64,000 nucleotides of DNA from CAVVST01 sp963750995 (GTDB taxonomy: Bacteria > Acidobacteriota > Vicinamibacteria > Vicinamibacterales > UBA2999), in assembly GCA_963750995.1 (NCBI GenBank), contig CAVVST010000005.1:372001-436000 (forward strand), in the 5' to 3' direction. This document shows, piece after piece, positions 18,055-28,533 of this stretch; the stretch's first letter is position 1; each line of letters begins with the position of its first letter. A program made the translations under genes and the position numbers. Below the pieces are notes generated by a model. That model saw only the letters and a program-made list of their open reading frames with translations. It ran no database searches and was not told the DNA's origin.

Positions 18055-18476
18055 CTATTGCGCCCCCTCGGCCTTCGGGCGCGCGATGTCGCGATACATG
18101 CGCGTGCCATCCGGCTTGATCAGGTAGAGAATGTGGATACCCTTGGAGCCGTCCCTCATCGGATTCCCGACCAGCGTAATGGGGTCGCCGGGCTTCAGCG
18201 TGGCGCGCGTCCCATCCCTGGCGCGCCATGATGTTGGTGGATGCGGATTCGACATCCCATCGCCCGACGGTCGCCGGGTCGACCCCAGGCCCAGGGCTTG
18301 ATGTCCACGGTGAAGTGCACGTGCGGGTTGCTCCACATGTACTCGACTACGACGCCCTTGTAGGTCAGTTCCTTGTCCATGTCGAACATCGTGAACGCGT
18401 GGTGCGCACTGAGCGGACCGCCCGAGCCGGCCATCATCAGCAGCACTGCGGCAAACACGACACGGCGAGCATTCAT
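18055..18476 (-). CDS. DUF6152 family secreted protein (frameshifted)
   Basis: Start at 18476 behind GGAGATATGTC. It reads MNARRVVFAAVLLMMAGS, then PLSAHHAFTMFDMDKELTYKGVVVEYMWSNPHVHFTVDIKP; breaks near 18300 and 18215 lead to TRATLKPGDPITLVGNPMRDG and YLIKPDGTRMYRDIARPK. It is nearly the same as the copy at 7333, differing mainly at the N-terminus. It follows the second receptor by 55 bases and precedes the second GDTLVV cassette, so it belongs to the module transcribed from 21777. Confidence 0.82.
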
Positions 18477-18531
18477 GACATATCTCCTCTGGAGGTTGCG
18501 GGCGCCGGTTCGCGCGACCCTGTCCGACTGT

Positions 18532-21500
18532 TTAGAACAGTACTTCGCGGCAAACTGCATCTGCCACGGGATGCCGCTCGTGCTCGAGATGCGGCCGAAA
18601 TTGGAGTTGCCGAGCGCCGTGTTCGGGGCGGCGAAGTTCGCGGTGTTGATCACGTTGTAGACCTCGTAGCGCAGCTGCAGTCTGTTATCGCCACTGAGAG
18701 TGATGTCCTTGAACAGCGAGAGGTCGACCCGGCGTTGGGACGGACCCAGCCGACGGTCGGCGGCGCATTGCCGACCGTGAACAGGGGCTGCGCTTCGAAT
18801 GCCGCGGTATTGAACCAGCGATCCAGCGTCCGCTCGCTCCCAGGCAGGATCGGATCGCCGACGAGGTTGGGCCGATCGTTGCCATTCGTCGGTCCCACGT
18901 TCGCGCGATCGGTGGAGTTCGTCACGCCCCACGGGCTGCCCGACATCCAGAAGGTCGAGACGTTGACCTGCCAGCCGGCGACCAGGTTACCCGTGACGCC
19001 GCCCAGATCCCGGCCCCAGGGCAGCGCGTAGTTGGCCTGCGCGACCCACTTGTGTGGCCGGTCGCCGGCCAGGTACGTCCACTCCCTGGTGTCGTCGGTG
19101 AACTCGAGCGTCACCGGATCAAGAATGGCCCACGGGAGCGGCTGACTGTTTTTCGACACCGACCGCGTGTAGTGCGTGCTCACCGACAGCCCCTCGCGGA
19201 ACCGGCGCTGCAAAACGAGCTGCAGCGCGTGGTAGGACGACTCGTAGCGCGTCGTGAAGTAGTTGATCGTGGTCAGGCCTGGCAGCGTCGCGTTGAAAAT
19301 ACGGCGCGGCTGCAGAGCGCCCGGTCCGACCGGTGCCATATCGAGGTTCTGGTTGTTGCCACCCGGCTCGAAGTCGCCGAGACTTCCGACGTACCCGACC
19401 GCCGCGACGTTGCCGGCAAACTCCTTCTCGAGGTTCACGTTGAACTGCTGGTACCGCGTCGACCTCGCATTCACGTCGACCGCCCGGAACGAGCCATCCA
19501 GCGCACGCGGCGAGGGCACCGTCGACGGCAGGTCGACGGGGCAGCCCGTTGCGAAGCAGCAGATCCGGAATGCCGCCGAGGTTGTTGCCCAGGCTCGTTG
19601 GTGCGTAGGCGACAGCCAGCGGGAAGTTCTTCATGGTTGCGAACGAGCTGCGGTTCGCCGGGATGAAGGACCACCCGTAGCCGCCGCGAACGACAATCTG
19701 GTGCGGCAACGTGGCCGCCAGGCCGAAGCGCGGCTGGATGTTCGTGTAGTCGGTCTTCACGCCGGCGGTTCTCGAGGCGCCGTCCCGGCCGGCCACGTAG
19801 AGCGTCCCCTCGACGGATCGAGGTTGGAGAGCAGATCGTTTTCCTCGGTAAACGGCGTCGCCACGTCATAGCGGAGGCCGAGGTTGATGGTCAACCGGTC
19901 GGTCGCGCGCCAGTCGTCCTGGACGAAGGCGTAGGGTTCGTTGCTGTGGTAGAAGGGCGTGAACGGCGCGTGGTTTCGCGTGATGGTGGTCGGCACACCC
20001 AGAAGCAAGGACGCGACCGAATGGCCACCCGTGCCCGTGGCGCTGCGCGTCAGGTTCGCGTTGAACGCGAAGATGCCGTTCGGCGAGGAACTCTGGGCGT
20101 TCGTGACCTCGCGCAAGATGACGCCGCCGCCGACCTTGAAGCTATGCGCCCCCGCGGTCTTCGTGAGCACGCCGTTAAACTGCTTCGTGGCGTTCTTGAT
20201 GGAGTTCGGGAGGTTCTGCGAGTCGCCCAGCACGGCGAAGCCGGTCATGTTCATGAGTGCCAGCCCGGTCGCGATGTCGTCGACGTTGACCCCTGGCAGG
20301 CCGAACGACGCACTGAGGTTCGGCTGGTCGACGTTCGCCGCGAAGGACTCGAGGGCGAGGTTCATCAGGCCGCCCTTGAACTCGGCGACGAGCGTGGGGC
20401 TGAACATCCGCACGTAGTTGGCCTGATAGCCGGACGCGGTGGTGCGGTGTGGCCCCACGGCGTTATTCGTGCCGGCGGTGCAGCCAGGGCTGATCCCGGT
20501 GGCCGGATCCACCGGGCACCCGGCTGGATTGTAGTTGTCGAGATCGTTGTACCGACCAGCGGCCCCAGATCGTGTTGCTTGCGTCGATCCGGTGGTCGAG
20601 GCGGACGTCCGCCGTATTGGTGCGGTGAATGCCCTCCGTCGTGCTCTGGTAGTTGTTGGCCAGCCCGCTCGTGGTCGGAGCCGGGTAGAGGGCCAGATAG
20701 CGCGCGGCGATCGGGTCGATCCGGTTGGCCGGGATCTGGTTGTTCGGGAACGCCACGCGCGGCGAGGTGAACGGGTCGAAGATCTGCCCGCTGACCTCCG
20801 AGAAGTCGCCCTGCCGCATCTTCAGCGTCGGAATCGTCAGGTTGTTGACCTGGCCACTGGTCGAGTTGAGCCGTTCGTAGTCGGCGAAGAAGAACGTGCG
20901 GTTCGCGACGACGGGACCGCCGATGCTGCCGCCGAATTGGTGCTGGTCCAGCATCGGATCGATGGTCGCAAAGTAGTCGCGCTCGTCGAAACGATCGTTC
21001 CGGAAGAATTCGTACGCCGAGCCATGGAAGCGTTCGTGCCCGACTTGGTGAGGATGTTGATGACACCGCCCCCGGTGCGGCCGGATTCGGCCGAATACAG
21101 GTTGGTCTGCGACCCGGATTTCCTGAATGGCGTCCATCGACGGCTTGACGCCGATCGTGCCGATGTAACGCTCGTTGTTGTCCATGCCGTCGATCAGGTG
21201 GTTGTTCCCGGTGCCGTCGCCGCCGTTGATCGACACGGACGAGGTCTGCCGGCGATCGTTGTTATTTCCCCTGGAGCCCCGTTCGTCGGCGTCGCCCCTG
21301 GCACCATCGACACCAGGTTGACGAAGTTGCGGCCGGAGATCGGCAGGTCCTGGACCGCTTTTTCGGTGACCAGCGATCTAGCGTCGAGGCATCCGTCTGG
21401 AGGAGCGGGGCCTCCGCCGTCACCTCCACCGTCTCGGTGACAGTGCCGACGTTCAACTTCCCATCGACGCGAAGGCGGTCGCCGCTCGTCAGGACCGCGC

Positions 21501-21777
21501 GCGAGCTGTAAGCCGAAAAACCCTGGAGCTCGATCTTCACCGTATAGGTGCCGATCGGCAGGAGCGTAAACACATAGTCGCCGGTGTCTGACGCCACGGC
21601 GGTGCGAACATCCCTGGTGCCAATGTTTTCGACCGTGACGGTCGCGCCGGGCAGGACCCCACCGGTGTTATCCGTCACGCGACCGACGATGTCGGCCGTC
21701 TGTGCGGATGCGAGGGACGGAAGAGCAAGCGATGCGACCACGAGAAACGTGGCGACGAACCACTTAGCGGGATGCAT
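18532..21777 (-). CDS. Oar-like TonB-dependent receptor, paralogue of 10435 (several frameshifts)
   Basis: Starts MHPAKWFVATFLVV with a signal ending SLASAQ, then TADIVGRVTDNTGGVLPGA, the GTYTVKIELQGFSAY sandwich, NNHLIDGMDNNERYIGTIG, FHGSAYEFFRNDRFDERDYF, IGGPVVANRTFFFADYERL and a long barrel with FVQDDWRATDRLTINLGLRYDV; the terminal QFAAK is followed by a broken copy of the LLF terminus. Breaks lie near 21390, 21250, 21100, 20540, 19800, 19540, 18750 and 18545. Collinear with the receptor at 10435 throughout. It leads a unit with DUF6152 and the second cassette. No LacI-type operator is visible in its upstream region, unlike its paralogue. Confidence 0.86.
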
Positions 21778-21923
21778 TTCCTTGGATTCCTCTCTCTGAC
21801 GAAGCAGGTGCTCGAGCTCTTACCTGGCGTTCAAAACTAAAACAAATGGCCGCGTCGATTTAGCGATGACTCTCCGAAGCAGTGCCATGGCCTTCTGCCC
21901 CTCTGCTAAGCCAGAGATTATGG

Positions 21924-22909
21924 CTAGGCCTGGAGCGCTTCCCGGCAATACTGGACGGTCTTCGCCAACTCAGTCATCAGATCGGACGCCGCTGGAACGG
22001 GATACTCAAACTCGATCGTCGCCTGGATATTCCACTTGTTGTCGCGGATGAGTTGGAGGACTTCTTTAATCGGCGTGTCGCCCTGACCGAAGGGCATGTT
22101 CGGCCCTTCGTGCATCTTGCGATCCTTGATATGCAGATGGGTAATCCGGTCGTGGTGCTGCGTAATGAGCGGAACCGGCGAGATATTCTGGCCGGCAACG
22201 AAATGGCCGATGTCGACGTTCGCGCCGATGTACTTCCCGTAAGTAAACAGCTGCCCGTAGAGGGCTGGCGACACTTCTGCGTGACCATGGAACCCCACGA
22301 GCATTCTGGCCTTCTCCGCAAACGGCGCAATGCGTTTCGCTTCGTTAACGGCATACTCGCAGGAGATCGCCCGGGCACCCAGCGTGCGGGCGAGCGTGAA
22401 CGCATACTCGAATTCCTCCAGTGAGTACGTTGGCACGTCGTCGAATTTGACGATCTCGATCATGACACCCGCATCTTCGTACACTTGCTAATCGCTCGAG
22501 CGCCTTCCATGGAAGCCGCCAACCGCCACGCGCGAAGCTGGGCCAGGCGCGCCTTTGCCGCCGCTTGCTGCTCCGCGGTCGGTGGAGGCGGCGGCGCCGC
22601 CCCGGCGCCGCGGCCGAGTCCTCCGCCAACCTGTCCGGCCGCGGGTTGCAGGTGCAGAGGCAGTCCAAGAGTCGCCTCGACCGGACGTGCGCGCAACTCA
22701 AGCGCGCTGAGACCCAGCTTGAGGGAGCGGTCGAGAATGGCCTCGGTCGTGGTGGCGGTATTCTTGAAGTTGTAGGGTACGTTCATGCCGATCTTCACGC
22801 CGGAAACGATCGACCCCTCGGCCGCGGCGGCGACCGCGGACCGCGATGTGAGCGCGGCCGCCGAAGCCGACAGCGCCAGCTTTCCAAGTTCACGTCTCGT
22901 GTACATCAT
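21924..22909 (-). CDS. Tat-exported sugar phosphate isomerase/epimerase-like TIM barrel (one frameshift)
   Basis: Start at 22909 with GGAGG upstream; TRRELGKLALSASAAAL is a twin-arginine signal. The barrel begins VKIGMNVPYNF. An insert rich in Pro and Ala follows residue 90 (LGRGAGAAPPPPP). The frame breaks near 22490, then runs intact: EDAGVMIEIVKFDDV, GFHGHAEVSP, ANVDIGHFVAGQN, ITHLHIKDRKMH, PFGQGDTPIKEVL and QATIEFEYPVP. Collinear with 31545. It lies downstream of the third receptor, separated only by a cytochrome remnant. Probably a periplasmic sugar isomerase or epimerase of unknown substrate. Confidence 0.82.
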
Positions 22910-22912
22910 GGC

Positions 22913-23037
22913 GGCCTCCTCGCGCCGCGGTGTTGTCCCATTCCCGACGCACGTCTGTCAACACCGCGGCAATCTCGTCGTTGCTCATCACCATCCGGAC
23001 CGAGTGCATCAACCCGGCCGGACCCTCCATCCCGAAA
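22913..23037 (-). pseudogene. C-terminal remnant of a c-type cytochrome
   Basis: Between the receptor stop (23038) and the isomerase start (22909) one frame reads FGMEGPAGLMHSVRMVMSNDE and then IAAVLTDVRREWDNTAA. This matches the last 40 residues of the cytochrome domain at 38387 (EGAVGLMPPAGLTMTDEQVASVL, RRAWDNTA). No start, export signal or CXXCH remains. It looks like the 3' end of a deleted cytochrome gene that once stood between receptor and isomerase. Confidence 0.72.
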
Positions 23038-26000
23038 CTAGAACCCGAAGCGCAGCTGCAGCTGCACCGAGCGCGGCGTCTGATACAGATTCGCCACGCC
23101 AAACCCGGCGCCATTGGGCCGTGCCCTGGCGTCAATGACGTTACCAGCGGCATCGAACGGAAGGTTCGTCGCATTGACCGGATCACTTGGACTGGAAAGG
23201 TTCATCGTCGTGTTGCGACCTGTCACGCGAGCTTCGTTGAACAGATTGAAGACGTCGAAGCGGACCTGGACGTTTTTGGCGCCCCCGACACGGATCATCC
23301 GCGACAGCGACATATCGACAGCGCTCTGAAAGCAGCCCTTCAAGTAGCCGGTGCCGGATTCCAGACCGTCGCTGCCAGCCAGAGGACCGGCAAAGGCTGC
23401 GGTGTTGAACTGACGTAACGGATCGTCGCTGCAGCCCGAGCCTGGATCGCCGAGGATGCGGATGCGCGCCGCGTAGTCAGGCGAACCAGTGAGGTTGATC
23501 GCCGCACCGCCAGCCGCGTAGGTGAAGCCCGCGACGTAGTCTTGTCCGGTCTGTGCCGTCCACACACCGGCGAGCTTCCAGTCGTTGAGCACCAGACCCA
23601 GTGCGCGCGTGGTCCTGACGTTGCCGCTCAGGCGCGGAAGATCCCACACGAAGTTGCCCTTGATGATGTGCGTGACCGGCCGCTGATCGAGCAACAGGTC
23701 GTCGGAGCGTCCCTGGTCTTCGCGGAGGACGTAGGTGCCGTCGGGATTGTGGTTGTACCGGAACGGGGCTTTATACGTGCAGTTGCTCGCGCTCACGCCG
23801 GCCTCGCAGCGTCCTTTGTCGGAGAGGCTGATGGTGTCGTTGAAGCCGAACTGCAACCCGCGGCTGAATCGCCGGTTGATGGAAAGCTGAAGCGCATGAT
23901 ACGTGCGCCAGCCCTGGTATGGGTCATGTTCACGCCGTTGTAGCCGCGGAAGGGTGACAGCAGCTGCGGCACGATCGCGCTGGCGCCCGCCACGGTGCTC
24001 GCCGCCACCGTCGGGTCCTGGTTTTCCGGGCGAACGCGGCGCCGATGTCGACGGCGCCGATGTTGGTGTTGATCACCTCGTTCCAGCCGTGATGACCTAC
24101 GTAGGCGAGGTCGATCGCCGTCGAGAACGGGAGCATGACCTGCACACCGGTGTTCCACTGCGCGTCTGTTGGATATCCCGCGTCGTATTGCTTCGCGACA
24201 AGGGAAGGACCCGCGACCGGCAGGTTCGACAATCCTTCTGGCCCAATGCTCTGCAGGGTCGACGCGCGCACCGTCACGTCCAGTGTGGCCGGAGGATTCG
24301 CGACCAGGTTTTGCTCGAAGCCGCGGCCGTAGAACAGGCCGAATCCGCCTCTGACAACCAATGACTGCCTGCCGCTGACGTCGTACGCCAGACCGAAGCG
24401 CGGCCCGACGCGGAGGGCCGGCCAGTCTAGGCCGCGCGTGTTGATGCCGTCACCAGGCGCGACGAGACCGTTGAGGCGATTGCCGGTGCCGGGAACGCCG
24501 GCGCCGATGTTGACCGCGGAGCCAGGTCCCAGGAACACGCTAGCAGATCCATCGCCTGACGGTTGTTGCCGGTGCACGGCGCGACGCCGTTGGCGCATCC
24601 GGCCACATACAGCCGCGGCGCGCTTGCCAGCAGCCACTCCTCCGGAGGAACGCCCACCCCTGCTCGAGGTCGTCGGCCTGCGCCTGCTGATGCACGAACC
24701 GCATCCCGTAGTCGAGCGTCAGGCGATCACTCATGCGCCAGGTATCCTGGATGTACGCCTCGATGTTCCTGAAGCTGTTCGCGCCTTCGGCCCAGGCGGA
24801 CGCCTGCTGATAGGTGCTGAAAATGCCCAGCGCGGCGTTCGAAAAACCGAACGTCGAATCGAGCGGGTTGTTGTTGTCGTTCCCGAAGTTGATCGCGCCC
24901 CGCGCGAGCCCCGGCGTGCCGCCGCTGCCCGATGCCGCCGCCTGGTACTTGACGGCGTGGGCATGGTAGAAGCCGGTCTTGATGCTATGGCGGCCGGTGA
25001 GCTTCGTGAGGCTCGCGACCAAGTCATCACTGTACGTCAGGGTCAGACCGCCGGTGGCGGAAATGACGTATTGGGTGGGGCGGTGGCCGCCGCGACACGA
25101 TTGCCCCACGCGAAGGTCGGCGCAATCAGCACACGCCCGTTCCGGAAGACCGGCGTGTTCAGCATCTGCAACTCGCGCGTCGCGTAGGACCGGGGATCCA
25201 ACACCGCCGACTCCGGGAAGAGCAGCGGAAGCGCGCCCAGCCCGGCATTGGCGGGAACCGCGATGTCGTTCACCGCGGTGCCGTTGGTGCAGATGATCGG
25301 CGCCGTGCCCTGTGTCGCCAGCGGACATCCGGTCTGTGGCTGGCGCATCCGGCCATACGTCGCCTCGACGAACGTCGTTGAATTGATCGAGTAGTTGGCG
25401 GTCGCCGCCCACGTGTCGACCTTCGGTTTCGGCATGATCGAGTCGTTGAAACCCGGCAGCGTACCGAGGACGCTCTTTTCACGCTGCATCCACGCGGAGT
25501 ACTTGAAGCTGCCGCGCAGCGCCTGCGTCACGTTGTAGTCGGTGCGAAAGGCCGGCTGCCACGCCAGATGATTCTGGATCGGCCACGTGATCTCGTAGTT
25601 GTACACCGGCGCTGGGTCAGTTGACGTTCGGCAGCGGATAGAGATTCAGGATGTTCAGACCGGTCTGGTACAGGCGATTGCCCGGGATGCGCCCGACGAC
25701 GCCGCCATCCTCGAAGCCTGACCGCGCGTGTCCGCCGCCGGTCCGGGGAGACCCGTCGAGGCATCGCGAATCAGGCGGTAGACCACGCCATTCTGATCGA
25801 TCGACTGCGAGAAGTCGCCGCTGCGCTCGGCCGCGGTCGGGACACGGAAGCGCCTGACGTCGCCGCCGACTTCGCGTGGGGCATATTCCTGAGCAAGGAA
25901 GAAGAAGAGCTTGTTGCTGCCGCCCGGCTTGCCGACCGGCCCTCCAAGCGAGAAGCCCCACTCTCGTTCCCTCAATGTCGCTTTCGGGTCGCGGGTGCGG

Positions 26001-26812
26001 ATGTTGACCTTGCTGTTGGAGTTCCAGTCCGAACTGCGCTCGACGTCGTAGAGCGAGCCGCGGAACTGGTTGGTGCCGCTCTTGGTTATCGCGATGACGT
26101 GCACGCCGCTCGAACGGCCGAACTCCGCCTGATAGGTCGACGACAAGACCTTGACCTCGCCGATCGACTCGACGTTCATCTGCAACGCCGGCCTGTTGCT
26201 GGCGACGTCCATCGTCGAGATGCCGTCCATGAGAATGTTCGGCGCGCCGCCACCGCCGATGCGATTCGGCTGGATGCCCGCGTTCACGTTGCCGCCAATC
26301 GCCGCCGTGACGCCGGGCGCCAATGCGGCGAGGCTGGTGAAGCTTCGATTGGCAATCGGTAGACTCTCGACCGTGTTCGTCGTCACCGTGAAGGAACGCT
26401 CGCCGCTCTGCGACTGCACGAGAGCGGCCTCGGCCGTGACGGTGACGGATTCGGCGAGCCCTCCCACTTCAAGCGTGATTCCACCGAGGCTCGACCGGTC
26501 GCCACCCGAGATCGCGATGCCGGTCCGGCGGACCGTCTGAAATCCTTCGAGGCTGACTTCAAGTGCGTACGTGTCAGGCGCGAGGTTTGGAAAGAAGAAC
26601 TCACCGACCGTGTCGGTGACCACCGCCGGCACGGTGATGCCGCGGGTTTCGCTGGTCAGTACCACCGTGGCGCCCGGGATGGCGCCACCCTGAGAATCCC
26701 GCACCGTGCCCGACAACGTCGCCGTAGTCAGCTGCGCGCTGGCATCGGCGACGGTCGTGACCAACAATGCGAGCGCAGTGACCAGAACACTCATCCGGCG
26801 TGTCGCGTTCAT
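23038..26812 (-). CDS. Oar-like TonB-dependent receptor, third copy (frameshifted)
   Basis: Starts MNATRRMSVLVTALALL behind GGAGAG, signal peptide to ADASAQ, then TATLSGTVRDSQGGAIPGA and FFFPNLAPDTYALEVSLEGF of the carboxypeptidase-regulatory-like sandwich. Plug-region motifs are LPIANRSFTSLAALAPGV, RIGGGGAPNILMDG and VLSSTYQAEFGRSSG, then KSGTNQFRGSLYDVER and KLFFFLAQEYAPREVGG. The barrel continues in other frames to FDVFNLFNEARVTGRN and the terminal LQLRFGF. Breaks lie near 25720, 25620, 25085, 24650, 24530, 24030 and 23920. It is more distant from the receptors at 10435 and 18532 than they are from each other. Confidence 0.86.
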
Positions 26813-26924
26813 TTGGACTCTCCTCTCCGGGGTGTTCGGTCCGACATCGTAGGTGGCAATGGACGTTCTGCCGAGGATGGTCGCGGAAGCCGACGCGAGG
26901 GCCACGAGGCCGCGTCGGAACAGC

Positions 26925-27689
26925 TCATCGTTCCCAGTATTTGTCCGTCAGGAACTCGCGGTTGGGCGGAGCATCCGGCGGATCGACGACAGCCGGCGCA
27001 ACATACCGCCCCAACTTGAAGCTGTAGGTATGCGGCTTGAGAAATACCGCCGGGTCCATCCAGGTGAACGTGATCTCTATCGTGTTGCGGTCGAGCAACT
27101 CGAAGCGCTCCACGAGCCGCGTCGTCTCGATCGCCACACCGCCTCCGGGCACACGGCTGGTCGTCCAGCGGACGTCACACATGCGGCCCCAGCCCGGAAA
27201 CCCATACGTGTCGACCACCAAGGCACGCCCATCCCACTTGCCTACAGAATGTCCGAGTGCCGTCGGCTTATAGTCGGAGCTCTTGGTATCTGGATGCGGA
27301 CGCCCATCCGTGTAGATCACGCGACCCGCCAACATCACCGCCGCAGGGCCGACCTCGAGCGTCTTCGGATTTGATTGCGCCATGAACATCGACAAACTGG
27401 TTCCCTGTACGCAGTCTGTGCGATCGCGGTTGGCATTGGTGTTCACGACGTTACCGGCGCGCACGTTTTCCTGCACCGCGCGCTGGTACTCCTTCACTTT
27501 CTCCGGGACTTCCGCCTGTGGGAAGTACTTCCCCTCCATGAAGGCCGTCCAGGTACCGGAACCCGAATCCTGAACGATCCATTCGCCGTTGAGATCCTCT
27601 AAGGTCAGTGGCGCGGCCGGCTGCTGGGCCTGGACCGTCGCGGCAGCTGCTGAAAGCGCGAACGCCGTGGCAAGGCGCAAGATCGACAT
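26925..27689 (-). CDS. Secreted GDTLVV-like family protein, function unknown
   Basis: An intact 254-residue member of the family. The signal peptide ends AATVQAQ; the mature protein reads LEDLNGEWIVQDSGSGTW, DRTDCVQGTSLSMF, YTDGRPHPDTKSSDY, GHSVGKWDGRALVVDTYGF, TTRLVERFELLDRNTIEI, FTWMDPAVFLKPHTYSFKL. It is useful as the unbroken reference for the frameshifted relatives at 14493 and 17230. It is 19 bases downstream of a DUF6152 gene and forms a two-gene unit with it. A beta-barrel fold is likely; no active site is recognised. Confidence 0.8.
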   Translation of the reverse strand: MSILRLATAFALSAAAATVQAQQPAAPLTLEDLNGEWIVQDSGSGTWTAFMEGKYFPQAEVPEKVKEYQRAVQENVRAGNVVNTNANRDRTDCVQGTSLSMFMAQSNPKTLEVGPAAVMLAGRVIYTDGRPHPDTKSSDYKPTALGHSVGKWDGRALVVDTYGFPGWGRMCDVRWTTSRVPGGGVAIETTRLVERFELLDRNTIEITFTWMDPAVFLKPHTYSFKLGRYVAPAVVDPPDAPPNREFLTDKYWER

Positions 27690-27708
27690 GATGATCTGCC
27701 TCCCTCTG

Positions 27709-28125
27709 CTATTCGATGCCCGGCACCGGCCGAGCGATGTCGCGATAGAGCCGGTTGCCGTTGGCGAGCGTCACGTAAAAGAGCGATGCGCCCTTCTCCC
27801 CGTTACGAAGCGGATTCGCCCTCAACTCGATCGAATCGCCGGGCTTCAAGGCCGCCCGCGTCCAGCCTTGTGCAGCCATGGTCACCACGCTGGCGCTCTC
27901 GATGTCCCACTCGCCAACCCACGTGGATTCGACACCGGGCCCCGCGGCCACCTGCAAAATGATGTGCGCGTGAGGATTGATCCAGTGGAACTCGGTCACC
28001 GTCCCCTTCAAGGTGATGAAGCGGTCCAGGTCGAACATCGCAAACGAATGATGCGCCCTAACGGGCACCACCGTGGCGCAGACAGCTAGCACGGCTAAAC
28101 TCCATCGAATCACGTCCCGTCTCAT
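27709..28125 (-). CDS. DUF6152 family secreted protein
   Basis: 138 residues starting MRRDVIRWSLAVLAVC with GGGGAG upstream; the open frame to 28176 is not used because the signal peptide begins here. After VPVRAHHSFAMFDLDRF come ITLKGTVTEFHWINPHAHIIL, WDIESASVVTMAAQGWTRAAL, KPGDSIELRANPLRNG and LFYVTLANGNRLYRDIARP. Intact. It is paired with the GDTLVV-like gene downstream, and its promoter region holds one of the TGRTNNTACCA sites at 28293. Confidence 0.9.
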   Translation of the reverse strand: MRRDVIRWSLAVLAVCATVVPVRAHHSFAMFDLDRFITLKGTVTEFHWINPHAHIILQVAAGPGVESTWVGEWDIESASVVTMAAQGWTRAALKPGDSIELRANPLRNGEKGASLFYVTLANGNRLYRDIARPVPGIE

Positions 28126-28292
28126 CGTTGTGCTCCCCTCTGTCTTTCGCGCCGCGGCCTTCCACCAGGGGCCCACGCGTCGTCCTCAAAAAACCTTGCT
28201 CGTGCCCGCGAAGCACCTGCATTCTGCGGCGTCAGCCGCAACGTGTCCGACCGGAGGCTTGGACCGATCTATCGCTGATCACAATCAGGCAG

Positions 28293-28303
28293 TGATAATA
28301 CCA
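28293..28303. promoter_or_regulatory. Candidate GntR/FCD operator
   Basis: TGATAATACCA fits TGRTNNTACCA, a form similar to the TGGTNNNACCA class bound by FadR/UxuR/LldR-type FCD regulators. It lies 168 bases upstream of the minus-strand DUF6152 gene. Confidence 0.5.
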
Positions 28304-28406
28304 ATATGGCGACCGGAACATAGTCGATTCGAGGCGGTGGTGTCAATTGCGCGCAGGACATGCTAGAAAATGAGAAACCCATCGCCAAATCGTGCTGGAG
28401 CCGTTC

Positions 28407-28435
28407 TTGACGGCCGCAGTGGCGTCAGGTAGCGT
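28407..28435 (+). promoter_or_regulatory. Predicted promoter of the manD operon
   Basis: The -35 box TTGACG (28407-28412) is followed after 17 bases by TAGCGT (28430-28435), a weak -10 keeping the conserved first, second and last positions. The GntR-type site begins two bases downstream and covers the predicted start point. Confidence 0.5.
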
Positions 28436-28436
28436 G

Positions 28437-28447
28437 TGGTATCACCA
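28437..28447. promoter_or_regulatory. Candidate GntR/FCD operator at the manD promoter
   Basis: TGGTATCACCA; on the reverse strand TGGTGATACCA fits TGRTNNTACCA. It overlaps the predicted transcription start of manD-eda-kdgK, 87 bases before the ATG. Confidence 0.62.
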
Positions 28448-28533
28448 ATATCCATAGAAGGCTTGTTGGGATACGTTCTCTTCTGCTACCGTATCGCCGG
28501 ACTCACTGCTTGGCACCCCTCTGGAGAGCACCC

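Larger units (their letters stand above)
28126..28533. other. Divergent intergenic regulatory region
   Basis: About 408 bases between the DUF6152 gene and manD with no reading frame resembling a protein. It contains two TGRTNNTACCA sites (28293-28303 and 28437-28447) and a predicted plus-strand promoter at 28407. I see nothing else recognisable in the rest. Confidence 0.6.
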
